Shown here: positions 9,646-18,550 of the stretch, piece after piece
Layout of the letters: each line of letters opens with the position of its first letter
How positions within the stretch are numbered: the first letter of the stretch is position 1
NCBI RefSeq assembly: GCF_020616555.1
Contig: NZ_CP085173.1
Coordinates: forward strand, 6,650,001-6,714,000
From: Streptomyces longhuiensis
GTDB taxonomy: Bacteria > Actinomycetota > Actinomycetes > Streptomycetales > Streptomycetaceae
DNA length: 64,000 nt
Direction of reading: 5' to 3'
Program-made: the position numbers and the translations under genes
Notes under the pieces: model-generated
Seen by the model: only the letters and a program-made list of their open reading frames with translations
Database searches by the model: none
What the model was told of the DNA's origin: nothing

Positions 9646-10995
9646 TCAGCCCTTGATCGGGGTGAACAGGTCGAGCCAGTACAGGAGGTTGAGCAGGATG
9701 CCGCCGACGATCACCGCGGCGGGAGCGGCCGCCATCCGTACGACCGGCCGGCCCATCGCCTCGTTCAGCAGATAGAGCCCGCCGACGACGAGGATGCCGA
9801 GACCGGCGCCCATGGCGTTGGCCGCCATCAGCGAACCGAAGAGGATCGCCAGCTGGAGCGTGTCGGTGATGGCGCTGCGCAGGTGCTCCGACGAGTCGCG
9901 CACGCTCGGCAGCTTGCCGAGGAACTTGCCGATGTAGGAGAGGGCGAGCACCTCGACGGCGAACACGGCCGCGCCGACGATCGCCGCGAGGAACGGGTTC
10001 GGCAGCAGATAGCCGATGGGGTAGACGAGCGTGAAGCCCGCGATGCCGTACGCCCCCGAGGCGAGCGCCGTCGTCGCGATCAGCGGGATGAAGCCGAACA
10101 CCCGGTAGAAGTCCACCTGGGCGGCCTCGCTGTAGTGCCCCTTCGCGATCAGGAAGCTGGTGGCCTCACCACCGCCGAATATGTGCATCTGCGCGAGCAC
10201 ACAGACACCCGCGCCGAGCACCATGAACAGCGGCAGGAACTTGCGCAGTCTCGCCGCGCTGGAGCTGAACAGCGACGCCATCGGGTCGTCCGCGAGGACC
10301 ACCTCCTCGACGCCGCCGCCCTCGGCCCGCGCGGCCTTGCGCTCGCGGACGTCCTTGGCGATCGCGAGGCCGATGAGCATCAGGACACCGACCGCCATGG
10401 CGAGCGCGCCCGCGAACATGTTCGGCCAGATCTTCATGGTCATCACGACCAGGGCCAGTTCGAGGACGCCCGCGACGCCGCCCCACACGCGCCCGAACTG
10501 CTTGGTGATCGCCAGCACCGGGAACAGCGTGAACAGGAACAGGATCGGCGTCGACATCTGCTGCATCGCGGTGAGGAAGTCGACCGGCAGGTCGTGGGCC
10601 ACGTCGTTCGCGCCGTTCAGGCCGAACACGACGACGGCGCCCCACGCACCGCCCAGGATCGGGGCGATCCACTTCTTCGGTGCGAGGAGCCCGAGGATGT
10701 CCGTGGGCAGGAACAGCAGCCACGGGTTGAGTACGCCGGTGGACAGGGCCATCGGCGCGCCGAGACCGAAGATGAACCCGGCGGAGAGCCCGAAGGAGAC
10801 CGCGGTGGTGGCGCTGCGGGTGGACCGGCCCTGGATGAAGTCCAGCATGAACGGGCGTACGCCGTCGTTGAAGACGGCCAGTGCCATGTGCGAGATGAAC
10901 GCGGTCAGCGCGCACAGGGCGATCACGGTCAACTGCTGCGCCGGCGAGAAGTCGAGGTTCGCACCTGCGGCGAGAGTGGTGTTCACGGGGCTCAC
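9646..10995 (-). CDS. yhfT: YhfT-like multipass membrane transporter
   Basis: The 449-residue integral membrane protein has about ten to twelve hydrophobic segments, including LTVIALCALTAFISHMAL near the N-terminus and VVGGLYLLNEAMG near the C-terminus. A charged cytoplasmic loop rich in Arg, Ala and Glu interrupts them after about residue 215. The family (YhfT) is a predicted transporter with no known substrate. Inside an operon of soluble enzymes it is the obvious importer of the pathway substrate. The ATG start is about 40 nt downstream of yhfU. Confidence 0.82.
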   Translation of the reverse strand: MSPVNTTLAAGANLDFSPAQQLTVIALCALTAFISHMALAVFNDGVRPFMLDFIQGRSTRSATTAVSFGLSAGFIFGLGAPMALSTGVLNPWLLFLPTDILGLLAPKKWIAPILGGAWGAVVVFGLNGANDVAHDLPVDFLTAMQQMSTPILFLFTLFPVLAITKQFGRVWGGVAGVLELALVVMTMKIWPNMFAGALAMAVGVLMLIGLAIAKDVRERKAARAEGGGVEEVVLADDPMASLFSSSAARLRKFLPLFMVLGAGVCVLAQMHIFGGGEATSFLIAKGHYSEAAQVDFYRVFGFIPLIATTALASGAYGIAGFTLVYPIGYLLPNPFLAAIVGAAVFAVEVLALSYIGKFLGKLPSVRDSSEHLRSAITDTLQLAILFGSLMAANAMGAGLGILVVGGLYLLNEAMGRPVVRMAAAPAAVIVGGILLNLLYWLDLFTPIKG

Positions 10996-11035
10996 GGGAT
11001 CTCCTTCGTGCCCGGGGCGGAGGTGCCTGGTGTGA

Positions 11036-11392
11036 TCAGGCGCGCGCGGCGATGGCGCGGGCGATCAGTGGAGCGATGACGTCGATCTGGTCCATGGAGA
11101 AGCCGAAGACCTTCTTGCCTTGGTCGAGCAGGGAGTTGACCTCGTCCTCGGTCGGTACGGAACGCCCGAAGGTGTGGCACGCGGGCTGCCCCATGAGCCC
11201 GACGAGGACGCCGAGCGAGGCGCCGGCGCCGGTGTGACAGGTGCCGAGATAGAAGTCGGCCTGGCCCACGCGGAGCTTCATCGCGGCGTCCATGTCGCTG
11301 GAGACGACGATGTCGATGCCGTCGAGGGCGAGCGCCTTGACGGTCCCGGTGACCTCGACCTTGCCTACGCCGCCGGTGAGGATCTTCTTCAT
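11036..11392 (-). CDS. yhfU: YhfU-like protein (DUF2620)
   Basis: This 118-residue soluble protein starts with MKKILTGGVGKVEV. The frame is open far upstream, but the ATG at 11392 overlaps the YhfY stop by 4 nt (ATGA) and gives the family length. Gly-rich and Cys/His segments (YLGTCHTGAGASLG, GQPACHTFGRS) recall small glycine-reductase-like or PTS EIIB-like folds, but I cannot assign a reaction. It lies just before the transporter gene and may be a transporter partner. Confidence 0.8.
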   Translation of the reverse strand: MKKILTGGVGKVEVTGTVKALALDGIDIVVSSDMDAAMKLRVGQADFYLGTCHTGAGASLGVLVGLMGQPACHTFGRSVPTEDEVNSLLDQGKKVFGFSMDQIDVIAPLIARAIAARA

Positions 11393-11790
11393 GGGGTGGT
11401 CCTTGGGGGTTGGGAGTCGGTTGACGGCTGTCCCGCCAGCACCGCGAGATGCATGGCCAGGAAGTTGACCTCGGAGTCGGGCAGGGTGGCGCCGAGCTGT
11501 TCGCGGGCACGGGCGGCGACCTCGCGCGCGCCGGCCACGGCGTGGGGGTGGCCGGCCAGTTCCGCGGCCACCTGCTCGTCGGTGAGGAACTGCTCGATCG
11601 GCTCCCCGTCGACGAGCCGGGTCAGCGCCATCATCAGATGGCTGGTGAGCATGCCGGCGGTCTGCTCGGTGATCTCGTTCCCGCGTTCCGCGAGGGCGGT
11701 GAGTTCGGCGGTCACGAAGTCGGCGACCTCGGGCCTGACCTGGCCGCCTTCGCGGAACAGCCGGATGCGGAGGGCGAGTTGGTCGTCCAT
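11389..11790 (-). CDS. yhfY: YhfY-like PRD (PTS regulation domain) protein
   Basis: This 133-residue protein consists of one PRD-type helical domain. PRDs carry regulatory histidines phosphorylated by PTS components; candidate sites are His64 in TSHLMMAL after the start chosen here, and the C-terminal motif DSEVNFLAMHLAVL typical of PRDs. There is no DNA-binding domain. The ATG at 11790 is preceded by AAGGAG at good spacing; a TTG at 11826 would add 12 poor residues. It is the first gene downstream of the second 23-bp operator and overlaps yhfU by 4 nt. The role is probably regulatory, but that is an inference. Confidence 0.75.
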   Translation of the reverse strand: MDDQLALRIRLFREGGQVRPEVADFVTAELTALAERGNEITEQTAGMLTSHLMMALTRLVDGEPIEQFLTDEQVAAELAGHPHAVAGAREVAARAREQLGATLPDSEVNFLAMHLAVLAGQPSTDSQPPRTTP

Positions 11791-11822
11791 GGGATCTCCT
11801 TCCGGATTCCACCGGTAATTCG

Positions 11823-11845
11823 ACAATAATCAGGATTCTGGATAT
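11823..11845 (-). promoter_or_regulatory. Operator/promoter of the yhfY-U-T-php-S-X-W operon
   Basis: Read on the minus strand, TATCCAGAATCCTG is followed by ATTATTGT. TATTGT (11823-11828) sits where a -10 hexamer is expected, about 33 nt before the yhfY start. The 23 bp are 20/23 identical to 12839-12861 upstream of yhfZ. A weak -35 (ACCTGA, 11846-11851) would be 17 bp away, which suggests an activator-dependent promoter. The core contains CCAG-N4-CTGA, an imperfect inverted repeat. Confidence 0.6.
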
Positions 11846-11892
11846 TCAGGTCGGGGAGGGGCGGCGAATCCTTCCGGCCCCACCCCGCCGGC

Positions 11893-12831
11893 TCAGTACG
11901 ACGGCACGCGCTCGCCCCGCAGTACCTCGGCCTGCAGTGACGTCACGGTCGACAGGTCGACCGCGTCCCGCACCGCGGAGAGCGCCTTCGCGCCCTCGGT
12001 CCTGCCGATGATCGCCGCGCTGGAGTTGCGCAGGGACAGATCGCGGGTGACCTCGTCGCCCAGTGGCAGCACCTCCCCGCCCATCCCTGTCCGACCCTGC
12101 ACCTCGTCGAGGTTCCAGACGGTGGCGTCGGCCAGGTTCTGCGCGAACAGGTCCCGCAGCTGCATGTACGAGGACTCGACCCACTTGATGTCGGAGCGCC
12201 CGGCGAACGCGCGCTCGGCGAGCATCCGCTGGTCCTCGGAGGTGGGGTCCACGGCGACCCGCAGGCCGGGCGCGTCGAGCGAGGCGCCCTCGCGCAGCAG
12301 CAGCCCGTGGGCGCCGACATACGTGGCCGGGCCCAGGTCGGCGACGAGCTCCACCGGATGCTCCTCGATCAGCCGGTCGGCGGCGAAGCGCGAGAGCACC
12401 ACCAGGTCGACCTTGCCTTCGAGCAGGGCCGTGGTCCGGGCGCCCGCGCCACGCATGAACGTGATCGCGAACGGCGTGCCCGCCTCCTCGAAGGCGGTAC
12501 GCAGGCCGGTGGCCAGGCCCTCGTAGCGGCGGGAGTAGGGCAGGGGCATCGCGGCGAGCAGGGTGCCGAGGCCGGAGAGGCGCCACAGTACGGAGCGCTC
12601 GGAGCGCACCAGGAAGGTGCCGAGGTGGCCGCGCGCGGCGGTCTCGATGGCGCCGGACTCCTCCAGGAGGCGCAGGGCGGCCTGCACCGTGCCGTTTCCG
12701 CACCCCAGTTCCTCGGCGAAGTCGCGGACCCGGGGCAGTCGTGTGTCGGGCTCGTGATTGAGCAGCAGGACCGCGAGCTGGCGGGCCGCGAGGCCGTTGC
12801 GCGTGAGGAAGCGCTCGTCGAAACCGTTCAC
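11893..12831 (-). CDS. yhfZ: YhfZ-like GntR-type transcriptional regulator
   Basis: The 312-residue regulator has an N-terminal winged helix-turn-helix of GntR type (LPRVRDFAEELGCGNGTVQ, about 38-56, then ALRLLEESGAI). The C-terminal domain of about 220 residues resembles a periplasmic-binding-protein fold and would bind the inducer. The frame is open for 490 nt upstream, but GTG at 12831 gives MNGFDERFLTRNG and the expected length. It has no Shine-Dalgarno sequence and lies 7 nt from a -10 hexamer, so the mRNA is probably leaderless. It is divergent from ftsH and first in the yhf locus. Near-identical sites in its own promoter and before yhfY suggest autoregulation plus operon control. Confidence 0.8.
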   Translation of the reverse strand: MNGFDERFLTRNGLAARQLAVLLLNHEPDTRLPRVRDFAEELGCGNGTVQAALRLLEESGAIETAARGHLGTFLVRSERSVLWRLSGLGTLLAAMPLPYSRRYEGLATGLRTAFEEAGTPFAITFMRGAGARTTALLEGKVDLVVLSRFAADRLIEEHPVELVADLGPATYVGAHGLLLREGASLDAPGLRVAVDPTSEDQRMLAERAFAGRSDIKWVESSYMQLRDLFAQNLADATVWNLDEVQGRTGMGGEVLPLGDEVTRDLSLRNSSAAIIGRTEGAKALSAVRDAVDLSTVTSLQAEVLRGERVPSY

Positions 12832-12838
12832 AGATCGG

Positions 12839-12867
12839 ACAGTAACCAGGATTCTGGATACTGGCAA
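12839..12867 (-). promoter_or_regulatory. yhfZ promoter with operator in the spacer
   Basis: On the minus strand, -35 TTGCCA (12862-12867) and -10 TACTGT (12839-12844) are 17 bp apart. The spacer contains TATCCAGAATCCTGG, including the inverted repeat CCAG-N4-CTGG. The site at 12839-12861 shares 20 of 23 bases with the site before yhfY. The GTG of yhfZ starts 7 nt past the -10, consistent with leaderless transcription and tight autoregulation. Confidence 0.65.
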
Positions 12868-12924
12868 GGGTCCCGGATGTGTGCGGTCATGGGCGGGAGG
12901 CGTGACGGCAGGAGGAGAGCAGGC

Positions 12925-14943
12925 GTGGCCAACCCCGTACCCCCGCGCGACCGGACGGACCAGCCGTGGCGCTCCGAGGGGGCGCCGCCTCCACCGCCCG
13001 CCAAGCCGTCGCGGAAGAAGATGCCGGGTGGCTGGGGCGGCCTCATCCTCACCGCCCTGATCGTCTACCTCATCGCCAACCTCGTGCTGTCGTTCTTCAA
13101 CCAGGGCAACGAGCCGACGATCTCGTACACCGAGTTCAGCAAGCAGGTCGCCGACAACAACGTCACCAAGATCTACTCCAAGGGCGACGCGATCCAGGGC
13201 CAGCTCAAGAAGGAGCAGCCCACGCCCGGCGGCAGTGACAGCTCGAGCAAGAACTACACCAAGTTCAAGACCCAGCGGCCGTCCTTCGCGGACGACGACC
13301 TCTGGGCGAACCTGGAGAAGCACAACGTCACCGTGACGGCCTCACCGGTCGTCCAGGAGCGCAGCTTCCTCGCCAACCTCCTCATCTCCCTCGCCCCGAT
13401 GTTCCTGCTCGTCGTGCTGTGGATCTTCATCGCGCGGCGGATGCGGCAGGGCATGGGCGGCGGCATGGGGGGAGGCATGCTCGGGCGCAAGCAGCCGCCC
13501 AAGCCGGTCGAGCTGGAGCCCGGCATGCAGCGCACGACGTTCGCGGACGTCGCCGGCATCGACGAGGTGCAGGGCGAGCTCAGTGACGTCGTCGACTTCC
13601 TCAAGAACCCCGACGCCTACCGCGAGATGGGCGCGAAGATGCCCCGGGGCGTCCTCCTGTCGGGCCCGCCGGGAACCGGCAAGACGCTCCTGGCCAGGGC
13701 CGTCGCGGGCGAGGCCGGGGTCCCGTTCTTCTCCGCGTCCGCCTCCGAGTTCATCGAGATGATCGTCGGAGTCGGCGCCTCACGCGTACGCGAACTCTTC
13801 GCCGAGGCCCGCAAGGTGGCGCCCTCGATCATCTTCATCGACGAGATCGACACCATCGGCCGGGCCCGCGGCGGCGGTTCCGCCATGGGTGGCCACGACG
13901 AGCGTGAACAGACCCTCAACCAGATCCTCACCGAGATGGACGGTTTCTCGGGATCCGAGGGCGTCATCGTCATCGCGGCCACCAACCGCGCGGACGTCCT
14001 AGACCCGGCCCTGACCCGCCCCGGCCGCTTCGACCGCGTCGTGACCGTCAGCCCGCCCGACCGCGGCGGCCGCGAGGCCATCCTCAAGATCCACACCCGG
14101 CAGATCCCGCTCGCCCCGGACGTGGACCTGCTGCAGGTCGCCCGCACGACCCCGGGCATGACCGGCGCCGACCTCGCCAACCTCACCAACGAGGCCGCCC
14201 TCCTCGCCGTCAAACGCCAGCAGAAGGCCGTCACCCAGACCGACCTCTCCCAGGCCCTGGAAAAGGTCCAACTGGGCGCCGAACGTCCCCTCGTCATGCC
14301 GGACGAGGAGCGCCGCCGCACCGCCTACCACGAGAGCGGCCACGCCCTGCTCGGCATGCTCCAGCCCGGCGCCGACCCCGTCCGCAAGATCACCATCGTG
14401 CCGCGCGGCCGCGCACTCGGCGTCACCCTCTCCACTCCCGAAATCGACAGATACGCCTACACGGAGGAGTACCTGCGCGGCCGCATCATCGGCGCGCTCG
14501 GCGGCATGGCGGCCGAACAGGTCGTATACGGGGTCGTCACCACCGGCGCCGAGAACGACCTCGAACAGGTCACGAACATCGCGCGCGGAATGGTCGCCCG
14601 CTGGGGCATGAGCGACCGCATCGGCCGGCTCTCCGCCCTGCCGAGCGACGCCCAGCAGGCGTACGGGCTCTCCGCCGCGCCCCACACCCTCGACACCATC
14701 GACCACGAGATGCGCCGCATCGTCGACGACTGCTACGAGGAGGCCTGCACCAAACTCCGCGACCACCGCGGCCAGTTGGACGCCCTGGCCGCGGCACTCC
14801 TCGCGAACGAGACCCTGGACGAGGCGGAGGCCTACCGCGTCGCCGGCGTCATCCGCCTCACCAAGGACGAGGAGGCGCAGGGGACTCAGGGAACTCAGGG
14901 GACTCAGGACGCCGACGGTCAGGGGACGGCGACGGACATCTAG
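12925..14943 (+). CDS. ftsH: ATP-dependent zinc metalloprotease FtsH
   Basis: The 672-residue membrane AAA+ protease degrades membrane and soluble proteins. Two membrane helices (about 35-58 and 147-171) flank an extracytoplasmic domain. The AAA module has Walker A GPPGTGKT (about 246-253), Walker B IIFIDEID (about 301) and the second region of homology. The zinc motif reads HESGH (about 469), so HExxH is intact although the usual form is HEAGH. The C-terminus carries three GTQ repeats. GTG at 12925 follows GGAGGAG by 7 nt; the frame is open farther upstream, but that part is not coding. It is divergent from yhfZ. Confidence 0.93.
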   Translation: MANPVPPRDRTDQPWRSEGAPPPPPAKPSRKKMPGGWGGLILTALIVYLIANLVLSFFNQGNEPTISYTEFSKQVADNNVTKIYSKGDAIQGQLKKEQPTPGGSDSSSKNYTKFKTQRPSFADDDLWANLEKHNVTVTASPVVQERSFLANLLISLAPMFLLVVLWIFIARRMRQGMGGGMGGGMLGRKQPPKPVELEPGMQRTTFADVAGIDEVQGELSDVVDFLKNPDAYREMGAKMPRGVLLSGPPGTGKTLLARAVAGEAGVPFFSASASEFIEMIVGVGASRVRELFAEARKVAPSIIFIDEIDTIGRARGGGSAMGGHDEREQTLNQILTEMDGFSGSEGVIVIAATNRADVLDPALTRPGRFDRVVTVSPPDRGGREAILKIHTRQIPLAPDVDLLQVARTTPGMTGADLANLTNEAALLAVKRQQKAVTQTDLSQALEKVQLGAERPLVMPDEERRRTAYHESGHALLGMLQPGADPVRKITIVPRGRALGVTLSTPEIDRYAYTEEYLRGRIIGALGGMAAEQVVYGVVTTGAENDLEQVTNIARGMVARWGMSDRIGRLSALPSDAQQAYGLSAAPHTLDTIDHEMRRIVDDCYEEACTKLRDHRGQLDALAAALLANETLDEAEAYRVAGVIRLTKDEEAQGTQGTQGTQDADGQGTATDI

Positions 14944-14949
14944 CGAACG

Positions 14950-15813
14950 TCACGGGGTGCGCGCGATCACGTAGCGGAACACGTTCGGCATCCACACCGT
15001 CCCGTCCTGCCGCTGGTGCGGATGCAGCGCCTCCGTCATCTCCTTCTCGACCTGGGACAGGTCCGTCGCGCCGATCGCCGCGTCGAACAGGCCCGTCGAC
15101 AGCAGCCCGCGTACGGCGCTGTCCACGTCCGCGTAGCCGAACGGACAGGCGACCCGGCCCGAGCCGTCCGGCCTGAGACCGGCCCGATGTACGACCTCCT
15201 CCAGGTCGTCACGCAGCGCGGGCCGCCAACTGCCCGCGCTGCGCAGCGGATCGGCGAGCTTCGTCGCGACCCGCAGGACCGACGACGTCGCGCACCGCTC
15301 CGGCGGACCCCAGCCGGCCAGCACCACGGGAGTACCCCGCTCGGCGAACGGCGACGCCGACTCCAGGAGCGCGCCGAGCCCTTCGGAGTCACCCGCCATG
15401 CAGCCGATCGGCTGGAACGCGGTGATCAGGTTGTACGGCGGATCGTCCGGTTCCGCCGCGTCCCCGGGGCCTCCTTCGGTCAGTCGCGTGTCGCCACGCG
15501 CGCGCGTGCCCCGCGTCTCGCCCTGGAGACGCTCTCTGGCCAGTGCGAGCCGCTCGGGCGCGGCCGCCTCGACGCCCGTGACCGCCGCGCCGCGCGACGC
15601 CGCCATCAAAAGGGCGAGCCCCGAGCCGCAGCCGAGGCCGAGAAGCCGGGTGCCGGTCGCCTCGCCGACCTCCAGCCGTTCGTAGACCGCTTCGTAGAGC
15701 GGGACCAGCATCCGTTCCTGTATCTCCGCCCAGTCACGCGCGCGTGCGCACAGGTCCACCCGGGGCACGCGCCCCGGGTGGGGGAGGTGCCGCTGCACGA
15801 GCGTAGGTGTCAT
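14950..15813 (-). CDS. Class I SAM-dependent methyltransferase
   Basis: The 287-residue protein has the SAM-binding motif I as LLGLGCGSGLALLMA (about 57-71), followed by VTGVEAAAPERLALA, where the acidic residue binds ribose. The substrate is unknown. A segment of about 30 residues rich in Gly, Arg and Asp (GETRGTRARGDTRLTEGG) inside the domain looks like a disordered insertion. The ATG at 15813 was chosen because the N-terminus before it is low complexity; no strong Shine-Dalgarno is seen. It is convergent with ftsH, the two stops being only 6 nt apart. Confidence 0.75.
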   Translation of the reverse strand: MTPTLVQRHLPHPGRVPRVDLCARARDWAEIQERMLVPLYEAVYERLEVGEATGTRLLGLGCGSGLALLMAASRGAAVTGVEAAAPERLALARERLQGETRGTRARGDTRLTEGGPGDAAEPDDPPYNLITAFQPIGCMAGDSEGLGALLESASPFAERGTPVVLAGWGPPERCATSSVLRVATKLADPLRSAGSWRPALRDDLEEVVHRAGLRPDGSGRVACPFGYADVDSAVRGLLSTGLFDAAIGATDLSQVEKEMTEALHPHQRQDGTVWMPNVFRYVIARTP

Positions 15814-16008
15814 CGAAAGCGCCCCAATCCGCCGAGAGTTACTGGTGTGGCGTGTTCCTGCGGTTCGTCCGCCCCCGTACAAGTGCGCTCGCAGTTCCCC
15901 CGTATGCCAGAGAACTCCGCATCCGCCGTCCCGTCTAGGGGGTGTTCCCAAGGGGCTTCGCTCGCCGCGCGCGGGCCTGCGCCGTGCGGCCGGACGGGGG
16001 TAAAAAGA

Positions 16009-16047
16009 TTGCCGACCGGGCGTAATCGCGCCGTAGCATGCGCGCCA
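16009..16047 (+). promoter_or_regulatory. proS promoter, probably leaderless
   Basis: A TTGCCG (16009-16014) and TAGCAT (16034-16039) are separated by 19 bp. The ATG of proS lies 7 nt after the -10, and no Shine-Dalgarno precedes it, so transcription probably starts at the A of ATG 16047. Confidence 0.5.
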
Positions 16048-17462
16048 TGGCCAAGACACCCGTTCTCACGCCCCAGGCAGAGGACTTCCCGCGCTGGTAC
16101 CAGGACATCGTCAACAAGGCCGAACTGGCCGACAACGGTCCAGTGCGCGGCACGATGGTCATCCGACCGTACGGCTACGGCCTGTGGGAGCGGATGCAGC
16201 AGGACATGGACGCCCGCATCAAGGAGACGGGCACCCAGAACGCGTACTTCCCGCTCCTGATCCCGCAGTCGTACCTCCACAAGGAGGCCGAGCACGTCGA
16301 GGGGTTCGCGCCCGAACTCGCCGTGGTCACGCACGGCGGCGGCAAGGAGCTGGAGGAGCCCGCCGTCGTCCGGCCCACCTCCGAGATGATCATCAACGAG
16401 TACTTCGCCAAGTGGGTGCAGAGCTACCGCGATCTGCCCCTCCTCATCAACCAGTGGGCGAACGTCGTCCGCTGGGAGCTGCGCCCCCGCCTCTTCCTGC
16501 GCACCACGGAGTTCCTGTGGCAGGAGGGCCACACCGCGCACGCCACGTACGAGGAGGCCCGCGACTTCGCGGCCCGCATCCACCGGCACGTGTACGCGGA
16601 CTTCATGCGGGACGTCCTCGCGATGGACGTCGTCCTCGGCCGCAAGACCGCCAAGGAGCGCTTCGCCGGCGCCATCAACACCCTCACGCTCGAAGGCATG
16701 ATGGGTGACGGCAAGGCCCTCCAGCTGGGCACCAGCCACGAACTCGGCCAGAACTTCGCCCGGGCCTTCCACACCCAGTACCTGTCCAAGGAGGGCAAGC
16801 AGGAACTGGTCTGGCAGACCTCCTGGGGATCGACCACCCGCATGATCGGCGCGCTCGTGATGATGCACGGCGACGACAACGGCCTGAGGATCCCGCCCCG
16901 GCTCGCCCCCACCCAGGTCGTGGTGCTGGCCATCAAGGGGGACGACGCCGTTCTGGCCAAGGTCCACGAGATCGGCGACGCCCTCAAGGCGGCCGGGATT
17001 CGCGTCCACGTCGACGACCGCACCGACACCCCGTTCGGCCGCCGCGCCGTCGACTGGGAACTCAAGGGAGTGCCCGTACGCGTCGAGATCGGCCCGCGCG
17101 ACCTGGAGAACGGCACGGCGATGCTGGCCAGGCGCATCCCGGGAGGCAAGGAGCCGGTGGCCGTCGAGGCGCTCGCCGCACTGCTGCCCACCGTCCTGGA
17201 GGAGGACCAGGCACTGCTCCTGAAGCAGGCCCGCGAGCGGCGCGAGTCCCGTACGACCGATGTGGCGACGATCGACGAGGCCGTCGAGGCCGCCGCTTCG
17301 GGCGGCTGGGCCCGCATCCCGTGGGCCACGCTCGGCGAGGCGGGCGAGGCCGCGCTGGCCGAGCACTCCGTCTCCGTACGGTGTCTGGTCACCGAGGACG
17401 GGGCGGTGCCGGACGCGGATGACGCGGCGGGTAACGTCGCCGTCGTGGCACGCGCGTACTGA
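16047..17462 (+). CDS. proS: Prolyl-tRNA synthetase (archaeal/eukaryotic type)
   Basis: The 471-residue class II synthetase charges tRNA-Pro. It is the short type without the bacterial editing insertion. Motif 2 region RWELRPRLFLRTTEFLWQEG and motif 3 GSTTRMIGALVMMHGDD are visible, followed by the anticodon-binding domain and a C-terminal zinc-domain-like region typical of ProRS type 3. ATG 16047 (MAKTPVLTPQ) was preferred to the ATG 9 nt upstream because of the leaderless promoter. A hairpin terminator follows. Confidence 0.95.
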   Translation: MAKTPVLTPQAEDFPRWYQDIVNKAELADNGPVRGTMVIRPYGYGLWERMQQDMDARIKETGTQNAYFPLLIPQSYLHKEAEHVEGFAPELAVVTHGGGKELEEPAVVRPTSEMIINEYFAKWVQSYRDLPLLINQWANVVRWELRPRLFLRTTEFLWQEGHTAHATYEEARDFAARIHRHVYADFMRDVLAMDVVLGRKTAKERFAGAINTLTLEGMMGDGKALQLGTSHELGQNFARAFHTQYLSKEGKQELVWQTSWGSTTRMIGALVMMHGDDNGLRIPPRLAPTQVVVLAIKGDDAVLAKVHEIGDALKAAGIRVHVDDRTDTPFGRRAVDWELKGVPVRVEIGPRDLENGTAMLARRIPGGKEPVAVEALAALLPTVLEEDQALLLKQARERRESRTTDVATIDEAVEAAASGGWARIPWATLGEAGEAALAEHSVSVRCLVTEDGAVPDADDAAGNVAVVARAY

Positions 17463-17532
17463 GCCACCGCACCTGCGCAGCGAGCGGCGCGAGAGAGGCC
17501 GAAAGGCCCCTTGCGCATCAGACGGACACAGT

Positions 17533-17569
17533 CGCCCCGGCGTGCGGACATCGTCTACGCGCCGGGGCG
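17533..17569 (+). terminator. Hairpin terminator after proS
   Basis: A perfect 10-bp inverted repeat, CGCCCCGGCG at 17533-17542 and CGCCGGGGCG at 17560-17569, is separated by a 17-nt loop. It lies 70 nt after the proS stop. No T-tract. Confidence 0.65.
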
Positions 17570-17732
17570 TACGTATACCTACGCACCACCTTGGTGCGAG
17601 CTGTGAGACTTCTCCGCAGATCAGCGCACCCGCCCTCGTCCGGACGCATGAGTGGCAACTGACTGGTACGTGCAAATTATTTGGGATGCCCCGGAATAGG
17701 AACACAGAGGCATCCCGGCTCGTTGTCACGAC

Positions 17733-18329
17733 GTGAGCACGACACCACCTGTTCTCGCCGCAGAGCTGGCACAGGCGTGGGCCGATATTCAGCGGCACCA
17801 CCCCGAGCTGCCAGATCTAGCCGCGCCCGAATCCCTGATCGGGGAGTCGTCGTCCGCCTGCGGACACGAGCTCTCCTTCGAGCGACTCCTCCATGAGGCA
17901 GTCCATGGCATCGCCGCCGCCCGAGGAGTCCGCGACACCTCCCGCGCCGGTCGGTACCACAACCGCAGATTCCTGGCGATCGCCGAAGAGATGGGCCTCG
18001 ACCATCCCGAGGAGCCGCACCCCAGCAGCGGCTTCTCGCTGGTGACGCTCAACCCCGAGGCGAAACAGCGTTACCGGCCGACGATCGAGCGGCTCAAGAG
18101 CGCCCTCAAGGCGCACACCGTGGCCACGGCCGCGGACACCAAGCGCAGCTTCCGCGGCCCGGCCGCGCGGCACGGCTCCTCAGGGGGCGGCGTCCGCGTC
18201 AAGGCGGTCTGCGACTGCGGGCGCAATGTGCGCGTGGTGCCCTCCGTCCTCGCCCAGGCCCCGATCGTCTGCGGCGGCTGCGGCAAGCCGTTCCGCATTC
18301 CGGAGGCCGTCGGCGCGGGCGTCGGGTGA
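17733..18329 (+). CDS. SprT-like zinc metalloprotease-type protein
   Basis: The 198-residue protein has HEAVH (HExxH) at about 54-58 in LLHEAVHGIAAARGV, followed by a conserved YHNRRFLAIAEEMGL segment, as in SprT-like domains. A C-terminal zinc-ribbon has two Cys pairs (CDCG and CGGC, about 159-180). SprT/SPRTN proteins act on DNA-protein crosslinks; for this actinobacterial family the target is unknown. GTG start at 17733. It stands alone between proS and the rpsP operon. Confidence 0.65.
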   Translation: MSTTPPVLAAELAQAWADIQRHHPELPDLAAPESLIGESSSACGHELSFERLLHEAVHGIAAARGVRDTSRAGRYHNRRFLAIAEEMGLDHPEEPHPSSGFSLVTLNPEAKQRYRPTIERLKSALKAHTVATAADTKRSFRGPAARHGSSGGGVRVKAVCDCGRNVRVVPSVLAQAPIVCGGCGKPFRIPEAVGAGVG

Positions 18330-18385
18330 TCTCCGGCTGATCCTCGGTGAAGGTGCACGACCTGCTGCGGGGCGTCCGGACCACG

Positions 18386-18415
18386 TTCGGCCGCCCCGCC
18401 GGCGTATGGCACAAT
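18386..18415 (+). promoter_or_regulatory. Putative rpsP operon promoter
   Basis: TTCGGC (18386-18391) and CACAAT (18410-18415) are separated by 18 bp. They lie about 135 nt before the rpsP GTG, leaving a long leader in which no clear regulatory structure was recognized. Confidence 0.4.
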
Positions 18416-18550
18416 GGCTAGCTGTACTCGACAGCCGCATAGGAACCCTCTCGCCTCCGGCTGACGCGTCCATCGGGCACTCCGAGTACCGCAACCCCAC
18501 GTGGCATCCCGTTGTGCCCAACCACGTCAAGACCAGGAGACACCACTCCA

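Noticed and set aside
12307..12924. Upstream extension of the ftsH frame
   Set aside because: It is antisense to yhfZ and crosses the divergent promoter; GTG 12925 has a strong Shine-Dalgarno.
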